In this document: piece by piece, positions 50,685-61,071 of the stretch | Numbering within the stretch: the first letter of the stretch is position 1 | Layout of the letters: every line of letters begins with the position of its first letter | Origin: Cristatella mucedo | Lineage: Eukaryota > Bryozoa > Phylactolaemata > Cristatellidae | Assembly (NCBI GenBank): GCA_009760855.2 | Contig: WPIO01000004.1 | Location: forward strand, 7,760,001-7,824,000 | Reading direction: 5' to 3' | Length of the DNA stretch: 64,000 nt | Translations under genes and position numbers: made by a program | The notes under the pieces: model-generated | The model's database searches: none | Seen by the model: the letters and a program-made list of their open reading frames with translations, nothing else | What the model was told of the DNA's origin: nothing

Positions 50685-53600
50685 TGTGTCTGTGTCTGTG
50701 TCTGTGTGGACGTGTGCATGCGAGTAAGCACATGCTGTGTGAGATTTAAGCTTATGTATTCCTTCGTTTTACTCTTTGCAGCAGCCTGTCTCCTTCACTT
50801 ACGCTGCACCAGACAAATACTAATCTCTCACAAAGCTCTTTCATAGCTCGTATATTTATACAGTCCGAATATTTTCAGATTTTTGGTAACTTTTGCTTTT
50901 CACCTTGCTTGAAGTGAGAAAGCATTTGCTTGATAGTTATTTTGTATGGTGCTTTCTTTTTGCATTACGTCCAAGGGTTGGCAGAGAGTGCTTCTTGCAT
51001 GTCAGAAACTGTCGATGACGTGGTGCTGCTTCTGGCTAGCAAATAGTACAGGTTCAGTGATTCTTGGCTTCGTTATTTTTAGTATGCGTCGAGAATTTCA
51101 GCTTTGTCACTCTTTATAGTCTGCGCAGCCAGTATGGCGTAGTTATGGACGCATGACAAACACTTGTACCACACTCTGTCATAAGCTCTTATCGTTTAGC
51201 AACTAGGGACAACGAACCTCTTCCAGACTATGAGTACAACTTGTGGACCAAGCCAGACTGTGCTGGCACGCCGTATGAAAATGGAAACAGGTAAGTGGCG
51301 TTGTTCTACTTCTTGTGTGTGTTTGTGCGCCAGCGACTGCGTGCACATGCACTCGAGCATGCACTGGTTCGAGTATTTAGGCGGGTGTGTGCGCGTGCGT
51401 GCGCTGGCGAGCGTGCATGTTTTTGCGTTAATTTAATCCACTTTGTTTGCTGTCCGTGTCTATCTTATCTCAGTGATCACGAAGCACTCACGTAGGTAAT
51501 GCAATGCATTTGTCTGCGATTTGGCCGTGAAGTGACTGCTAAAAAGGGCACGCGCCTTAAGTAAATACTAAATGCAATTCATTTGTGTAGCGCCCCAATA
51601 GAACTTAATCTCTATTCAGGCACTTCACATATGCCTTGGGGCTCGAGCCGAAGACCTTGGTCGGGGCGAGCACCTTAACTGCTTGACCAAACCACCTCGG
51701 CCTTCCATCATCATCAGCCTTGCATCATTAAGAATAACTTTTGACAAAGACCCGTTGACTGCCTCTGACCATGCACGGCATTGGACGAAGTTGCTCTGTT
51801 GGGGCGAGGGTGTTCGTTGTTGAGCCAAGCACGTGGTCGTGCTCTAGACCATTTCTTTTGCCACCGAAGAAGAAGGAGGTCCGATTAGGCCGATAGCAGG
51901 CAGTGGAGAGAGCACCCGATAAGCAGTAGGTGAGAATCGTCTTGGGAGGCACCAATTCTTTGTCGACGGAGAAATCCGACTAGTCTAAAGTCAGCCCACA
52001 ACAAAAGAGTTGCTCCTACCACACGTGATGGGAAGAGCAGCCGGCTGCTGCAGTGCATGCTGGCTGAGTGTGTGCCGGTCTAGCGGTGTTGTTGCTGACC
52101 GAAGCAGCTGCAAGCACTTATGAAATAGAAAAAAATGAAAGTTACCGATTCAAAAACTTCTGTCGATAGTGGCAGAGCGGAACTAACCGACGGCCTGGAT
52201 TGCGAAGTGTGAGCACGTTGCTTACCACTGCGCTTAGACCCAGGCGCAATGCGATGGAAATCGTTGTTTTCTGTCGCAGCAACGCACGTCTTTCTCGTAG
52301 ATATTTCTGGAGTGGATATCTTTACACACTGATGCCAATCGCGGGAGATTCTGTGTGGCAAGCATGCACGCAGTAGCAGAGATGGTGCGTGGTCGTTGCT
52401 ATGCATGCATTGGCTGCAATTTGCGCGACTAGTTTGGGTTGATTCGACCCCAGCGTGGTTCCAATGGCTGGTATAGTGATCACTCAAGTTCTAATGTGGA
52501 GTTTGAAAATTCTTGTTCATCACTGAATTTCCTCCTAACTTTCCACCTATTTGCATAGTCGTGCTATTCGGGTCTGATTGGTTTGTCCAGCGTTCCTCTC
52601 TCTGTTACTAGTACAGCTAAGATTCATGCACTCTGCATCTTTAACATATTTCTACAGCTTGTGTCTGTTCTTTGGTCCCCTTGAATGAGAAACAATGCTG
52701 GCATCTATTCAAATTTGTATCATAGGTGGACAACACATTAGATTTTAACCTCAGCAACTGGTCGGTGAGTTTGGAGTGAAGTTTTGTCCCACCAGACTCT
52801 GCTGGCGTCATATTTTTTACGTAGCATCCAAGTTTACCACATTTACATGTACAACTATCATGTGCTACAGAAAAAATTGTTTTCAAAACAATTTCAAGAT
52901 GCTTTGAATGAAAACGTTTCGAATATTTTTAAAATTCTGTGCAAAACTTGTTGTGCAATTTCAACTCTGGGGATGCATAATGTAGTTACATGTATAATTT
53001 AGGAAATTATCTCTTCTGTTTTATATTTTGTACTGACACTTTTCACAGCTCTACCATAGTAGTGGTACTACAACAAATACTACTAAGGGCACAACACAAG
53101 CGTTGACATCAGCGAGATGTGTTTATCGGACTCCCTCACGAACGCATATCAACCTACACAATTTCGATTTTTCAGTGAGTGAGTGAGCGCGAGTCTGTTT
53201 AGCGGTCCATATAAGCCTTTTTCGTTGCATCATCAGCTGTGGCTGGTAAGGGATGGGGAACGGTGGCCGATGGGAAGGACCCGAGTCTACTTCTAAGCGG
53301 TAGATGGGAGACCTTTGAGGCAGCTGACCTATCAAGAACAGACCCAAAATGCAAGTTGGATGCCACCTTCATAGACTTGTTACGTAAGGAGACCAGTCTG
53401 TGGGCCAGCAATAGTTCGGAATATAGGAATTTATTAATTTAGAAAGCTCCACGTGGAAGAATGGTAACTAAATTTTCTATAGCTGGTATAAATCAGAAAC
53501 TGTACAACCTCCAAACTTCCGCAATCTCATATTGCCAAGTGAGGGAGGATGTGCCACCTACAGCCCGACAGAGAGGCTAGCCTAGACTGTGAATTGTCAC

Positions 53601-56600
53601 GCAGTATAAACATGGCTGGTTTGACGCTAGTTTTCACTCGAGATAAGTTCGAGGTGAGTGTCTCGACTCCAAACATGCACCAGTTTGGACACAGCTTAAT
53701 GTGGTGCCCTAGGATACAAATATAGAACTACTACGATGGTTCGGCTATTAAGAGTAGCATGTTAATAAAACCAGAGCTAATTTACAAATTTGCAAATGTC
53801 TGCATGTCGATGAGTCATCACGACTGAGCCTTTAAGTAGCTAAAGGCTTACAAGGATAGTCTTTAATTTTCAAACTGATAACTCTGAACCCGCGCTTTTT
53901 TTGATGGTACACGTTAGTTCAAAGTAAATAGGTAGATGATCATTGCAGTCCTATTGATCGGCAATTTGTGTTGGGGCTATAAACAGCAGCGCTAAGTGTC
54001 GAGATGAGCAAAGTGAGTTTGGCATTGCCACTGTTGGTCTAGAATGCCGAGCAATGAGCGTTTTGTGACACGAACGTTTTTATAGAACGTGGTTTCATTT
54101 CGGCGTGCGAGGCTACATACCCGGTAAGCTCATCCGAATTCGGATTGTAAACCTGAACAAGCAAGGCAAGCTGTACAGTCAGGGCCACACGCCAGTCGTG
54201 AAAGTCGTGCCTGGAAAACTCAAATGGGAGCGAATCAAAGAAAGGTGCACATTCGAGGTATGCTGCCAGTGGCAGTGTGTGCATGAAATCATAAGGTATC
54301 ACGTGTGTATGTGCAAGCTGCTGCTAGTGCCTGTCATCTGCCTAGCATTGTATTCTGCACTGGGTCCGAATTTTCTTTCGTTGTATCATCCTCTTATGCC
54401 TAAGGCTGTCCTTGCTATATTTGGTTGACTACTTAAGAAAGCGCAGACCACGTGCAGGAACTGCTTGATATAAAGCTGCATCTACACGGATCAAACTTCT
54501 GTTCGACCAGCTTGGCTAACTACCTGCAATCATAATGATGGTGTACTCTATTCTGAATTATGTTGATGATATTGCAAGTTAGCAAGATGTGCATACATAA
54601 GTTTGATCATGTGAATGCAGCTGGGTTCTCCTGCAGTCATTGAGTAGCTGAATGTAGTCTGCTGTGTTTGTCGGTTAGCAAAGTGACTGGAAGTAGTGGA
54701 TCCTGGTAAACAGCATCGTACGCTGAGGATTGCTGGTTTGACCCAGTGGTTAAGGTGCTCACCCGACCAAGGTTAAGGTGAATGTATTTTATTACCGAGG
54801 TCTTTGTCTAGAGCCCCATGGCATGTGTGAAGCACGTGAATAGAGATTAAGTTCTCTTAGGGCACTAGACACAGCATTTATAAAAAAAAATATATTTTAC
54901 CATTAGACTGTTAACCCGGTTACTTGAAAGTGAACACTGATCTGTAGCAAAGGAGTCAGCATTGTGAGCACCATACACATTCGTAAAGTTTATGACCGAG
55001 AACATACCCGTAACCCATAACTGAGTATGCTCAGTCCTCTGCTTTAGCTCTAGCATATTGTACCAGCATGCTATTGTAACATAATAATAATAATAATACA
55101 CTCGATAAAGCGCCCTCGGAGAACTCAATCTCTTTCTATGCGCTTTACATTTGCTGCAAAGGAGGCATGATCAAATGAGTAATTTTAGCAAGCTCAACAA
55201 ACAACAAGAATAACATGGTTAGGGTCATGCACATGGATCAGCATGCAAGTATGGTTAGTGGCAGCTTGCACAGTGTCAGTACGCGTAAGCACATAAAGGT
55301 CGAATCACAGGAACCCACTGAATGCTGTCCTTAGTAGGTGCCTTTTTAGTTTCTTTTTAAATGTGGTCAAGTCAGGAGATTTCGTGGCACAAGTCGGGAG
55401 TGATTTCCAGGCTCTGGGAGCATAAGAACTAAAGGCACGGTCTCCAAAGGATTTGAGGTTTGTGCAAGGTATAGGTAAACAATTGGATTTCGAAAAGCGA
55501 GTGATACGATGCTTAGTGGAGAGGTGGTGTAATGTGGCATTTGCTTAGCTACGTCAGTACAGCCCTGAATCAATGCCGGAAAACCGTGGCCATTTTTCAG
55601 CTCAGTGGTTGACATCTGCCGACGTGAATGGTAGTCAACACTGATTAATCATTTGCTGCCAAATACTGGAAAACCTATTTACATACATACATGCATGCAT
55701 ACATACATACATGTAAGAGACCAGGGCTTGTGTGGAGAGGTGACGCTATTATGTGGCAAATATATAGTGCCTAGAAAGAGATTGAGTTCTCCGAGGGTGC
55801 TATATCAAGTGTATTATCACTATTATTACTATAACTATGCAGCTAGTAAAGCAAGATACAAATTCGCTTAACGGGCCCGTTCGAAAGTGGTGCTTTATAA
55901 GCATGTGGCAGCGCTAGACTGAGTATGATTGTACTGTCACTAATGAGTAATAAGGCAAGATGCATCTGAGCTCACTAGGGGGACCTGTGCACCTGCAAAG
56001 CAGACTGCAAGCCTTTAGCAGCAGAGTTTGTTGGCCACATAGAGTACTTGGCTGGTAACCACAGCGAGATATATTGCAGCTTCCTCTTGGGGATATTTTC
56101 AAATTTTGCTTCATGTCATGTAGGTTATTCGTGAGTGTGCATACTGTAGGCATACAGTACTTGCATCTGTATGCCAGTGTAGCTTCATCAACGTGCTGGT
56201 GTATTTAATTTTGTGGCAGACTGGTGAAATTGACTTTGCCATCACCTTCAACTACCGCTTCACGGAGCACCGTGGTGCAACGACCTACTTCGCGTTTTGC
56301 TACCCGTGGTCGTACGACGAATGCCAAGCTAAGCTTGACGAGCTGGACGCAAAGTTCAAAGGTCAGCAGCAGCCTCAGGTGACAGAGACCGATCACAGGC
56401 GGCAAAGGTAGGGTATGAGTGAGGGCTGGATGATGTGCACTCGGACACCATTGAACCATCCGCAGGCTGCCACGATTGTCTGCCGATGTCAATGGCAGTC
56501 GACGTCTCTGCGTCACACAGTGCTTGTTGTCTTTCACCATGGCACCTGGCTGCTGCGGGCGGCCATTGCCATGCGGCAGGGCATTCTTAGATACATGCCA

Positions 56601-59600
56601 TATGTGCTCTCTGAGTCGGTTCAACGGCTAGGCTGAGAAGTATGTGTGCATGATTGATGCATTCATGTGGAATGCAGAACTAGTCGCCCCAATCTTTTGT
56701 TTGTTACCAGAGGTTTGCTGTAGCTACTGATGCTGCCAACACTACTCACCACAAACTGGTTTCAGAGGTGGGCGATATTTTAGGGGAGCAGATTTTGGCC
56801 AAAGCCGGATGTTTACACTTATTGATTACCCTGCTGTCAGGCGAGGCACAATGTGCAGCCTTCTGTATGTATGTATATATGTCTGATAGACGTCTGCAGA
56901 CAAGGTTCTTAAAATGATTTTAGTGCATGATATAACTAAGTCCAGTCCTTACTTGGGTACTGCACATAGTAACATGTCTTGCACGGCAGATTAAGGACAC
57001 GGTCTCATCCATGATTGAAAATATTCTATGGTTGCACTGGCTAGAGGCCTAGAGGATCATGCCTCTCTGTTCTTCTTCTGCTATGTCATCTCATCTTGCT
57101 TGTGCGTGCATTGCTGTACTTCTGTTACTCTACGACTTCTTTATCTCTCTGCAGCAAAGCCCTTTCGTTAGTGTAAGTGCCATTTACTCTGTTGTTGTTG
57201 CCATGATATCGTTTGTGAAAGTTTCCTCTGTTAGCACATCGGCAGTGGCTTGTTCGATAGCCAAGGCAACATTCGATAGCCAGCGTTTCATTTCGTCAAT
57301 GCACGTACTTGTTTAGAAGTCCATCATAGGGTGATCATTATGCACTCTATTCTGCGGGATGTCTGCATTGCATTTCACATGCCCTTGAGCTTAATATTCC
57401 GACACGGATTTTCTTACTTGCAGTTTGCCAATGGCAGATTCACAAAATCCTGATGCAATATATTACCATCGAGAGCTGCTGTGCCGCTCTTTAGACGGGC
57501 TTCGAGTTGAGCTGATAACGATCTCGTCGTTTCACGGCATTGGTGGCATCGAGCCAAGATTTGACGATCGTCTTTTTCCTGACGGCAAGCGATCGCGATG
57601 TCGTAGTTTTAAGGGCAAAAAGGCAAGTCAGTTATTTTGTCAACCGATGAGCGTGACACTTTTTCGCCAGGCCCTGCTCCATACACAATTTATTTAGGTG
57701 AACGGTAGCTTAAGGAAAGAACTTCAATGCAGCTGTGAATATTGAATGCTTATAAATGACGACAGTCAGCTCTTCTGAAGAGGTCACACTGAATTGCATG
57801 TGCCCTCTCCCAAATACAAGCAAGCTTTTCAAGCCTGATCTGGCATGGTGCTTTTTGCACCATGGTGATACAAAGTCTCATGCAACACGGGGAATGCAGA
57901 TGATTGATTAAAGATAGCCCGGAAAAAGAAATGCACTGGCCTCTTAACTAATGGACAGCGTAATATAAATTCTCTATCACAGGCATGGTTTTTGCAAGCA
58001 GTGCAACCAATAGGGTGGTCTCTTTTAACGAAGTTTTAAAAAATCCGGATTTCCACTTAATATGTCCCAAATTATGAAAGCTTTAGTACACGTCATCCGG
58101 ACCTTTTAAGTCTCAAAGTATTGGGCTTCTAATTCAGCTATGGCTGCTATGCTGACGAAAGCCCTGCAGTTTATTTCGTTGCTTTTTGTTTTAAACATTT
58201 CATCCGTTTGCATTCCTACAAAACCCTGAGCCCTATCCATCTTCAGCCCGTATAGTTGTGGCATTTCCTGGCGGCTGGGAGCTCACTGGGGGAAGGTCAT
58301 TTCCGAAGCCAACTGTCGAATCGGTGCAGTTTGTTTTAAAAATGATAACTCTAGAAGGTACATGATAGTTTGTTAGTAATCTTGGCGTGACAGATATACT
58401 TACCCGGCAAAATTTTCGAGTCAGTATTTTCAATTACATGATTTGTATTAATCAAAAGGAAATGTCAAACCATCAGACCTGCTTCCGCAATGATCGAGCT
58501 CTTAGCAGAAGTGCAGGTTTGGAGTACTGCCAAGGGAAAATGCTCATATGTAGAGGCGACATTTCATTCATTGTCAGTTTGCAGTCAATGCACATATTGT
58601 AGTAGCCAGCGGGAGCTCGGTCCTGTCATGCACGCGGCAGGTTGGAGCAGATGATGTTGCTTACCTCATCTATACTCAATTTAATATTCGTATCCTGTTC
58701 AATGCCAGCAAAAAATACAACATCTGGCTTTCTCTCTATGTGCAAGTAGAAAGGCTTGGTTCACTAGATCTTAGTTTCAGTTTCAAGGCATCTCTCCTTG
58801 GAATATCAAACAGTCTGGAGAGAGAAAAAAGAGTGTCCCTCAAAATCTCTCTGCTTGCTTTTTGTTTAGCATGGGTAACAATGCACTTTTGCTATTGGCA
58901 TTCTACGAGCTGTATACTTAACCTAAGAGGTGTCTGTAGTTGAATGCCATTCGACTGGGTATCACTGTGCTTTCACAAGTGCAAGGAAGCGTATTATCCT
59001 AATGGCACTCTGCCGTCACAAGTTGAATTTCTATTGCATGCGTTTCGGATGAGTTAAAGAATGTCTCCTTTAGAAAACCTCACGTGGCCTCTGCAGTATC
59101 TTGCGAGACCATCCTACTAGCCGTATTTTTTTCTGGTATCGTGATACCATAGAAGTCGTTAACCCTGTGAAGAAATCAAGTTCCACTAAGCTCAGCAAGC
59201 TGTGCTCCATCAGCGGTACTATCAACATCCGACAACAGCCCGAAAGCTGTGGTCTTCTACAAGTGAGTTTGTACTGGGGTTAACCTTTCAAAGTTGGATG
59301 TAGGGTAGAAAATAATCATATAAAGAAAATGTGTACATTGCTCTAAGAGAACTCTCTCTCTCCCTGAATCTCTTTCGAGGTAATTGGCTTATGCTGGAAA
59401 GGGGAAGTATGTCAATCGGTTAGTGATAGCATGCATAGTATCAGCATACACAAGCACACAAAGGACAAATCACGTGGAACCTGCAAATGCTGTGAAGAAC
59501 GGGTGAATTTCTAGCTTCTTTTTACATGTCTTCAAGTCAGAAGATGCCATTATATTAATCGAGAGTGAGTTCTTGACTTTTGGAGAATACGAACTGAAGG

Positions 59601-60993
59601 CATGGTCTCCAAAGGTTTTGTGCTTGGTTGCAGGCTTGGCCAAACAGCTTGAGTTAAAAGAGGGATTGATACGATGTCTAGCCTGATTGGGAAGGGGAAG
59701 TGTTTTGAATCTGCCAAAGCAAGAAGATGTATGGAGAGATGGAAAGACATTGAGACAGAAAGAGAGAGAGAGAGAGGGAGGGAGGGAGAGACAGACTGAG
59801 AGAATGAGCAGAGTTCAGCTGCCGGGTCGAGATGAATTTTGACATTTGGCGACTTATTCGATTTGCCTCCTTGACGGTGCATCGCTCCACAAACGATACT
59901 TCGGCTGCAATTTTGGGCAAGACACGATTCTTGCCGTGGTCGTTCGTGCCCACGTGTTCGCCTCATGCATGTGCCACCCCCCCCCCTAGGGTGAGCACTT
60001 ACAGATTGCGAAGCGCTCGTGGGCTATAGAAAGCGTTATAAATGCTTGCCACGCTGTCGCAGCAGCTCAAGTACAGCGCAGAGCACTTTGTGCCGTCTTC
60101 GTTGTGCTGCGTCCAGCCGACCTTTCGCCTTGACCGGCACGTTTGCCGTCGGCAGGTCTACATGCTGACGAGCCGCGTGCATCCGGGCGAGACGCCCTCC
60201 AGCTTCGTCTTCCTCGGCTTCCTTGACTTCATCCTGCGCGACAGCGACCGCCGGGCGCAGCAGCTGCGGCGGCAGTTCGTGTTCAAGCTCATTCCGCTGC
60301 TCAACCCGGACGGCGTCGTGCGAGGCCACTACCGCACCGACCCTCGTGGCATCAACCTCAATCGCGTCTACTTGGACCCCATCTTTGAGCTTTATCCGTC
60401 CGTGTACGCATCCAAGTCGCTTCTCGTGTACCACCATATCGCCAACAGCACGCAGGCCGAGCTGCGCGAGCAGCTGCTAGTGGACACGTTTGCCAGCGTC
60501 CGCCCGTCTGCGGCGGCACCAATCGTCGATGGCAATGACGTCGAGGAGCGGGTGCGGTTTGCATTGAACGGCGACCGTGCAGTGGAATGGGTTTCGGGCG
60601 TGTGCACTGTCGATGAGGCCTCCGGCAGCATGTCGATGAAGCCGCTGTGCGGTCCGAACCGTGCAAGCGAACCTGTCGCCATGGACGAGGCAGCGTCGGT
60701 GGCGACGACGACGATGCCGCCTTCACTTGCCGGCGGCCCCGGCTTGTGCAACGCAGCCAGCGATGCTAGCGGGTGGAGTTCGGCTGTGGCCGGTGGTGGA
60801 AATAGCGATGACGAGGACGGAGGCACCAGTGGAGCTCTGCTCATGCGACAGAAGCTGGAAGAAGGTATGTGGCCTATCCCAGGACCAAGGCAATGTGCCG
60901 AACCCTGCTGGCGTTACCTGAACCTCGCCCCACCCGCTGTGCACACTAGCTATGCAGGAGAGCTGCATCCAGTATGGTGTCCAGTGGAGGCAA

Positions 60994-61071
<78 letters not shown>

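Noticed and set aside
52080-52487. 135-codon minus-strand frame in an AGBL5 intron
   Set aside because: No domain, and codons look random; probably chance.
56205-56624. 139-codon minus-strand frame
   Set aside because: It is the shadow of AGBL5 exon 56,220-56,407.
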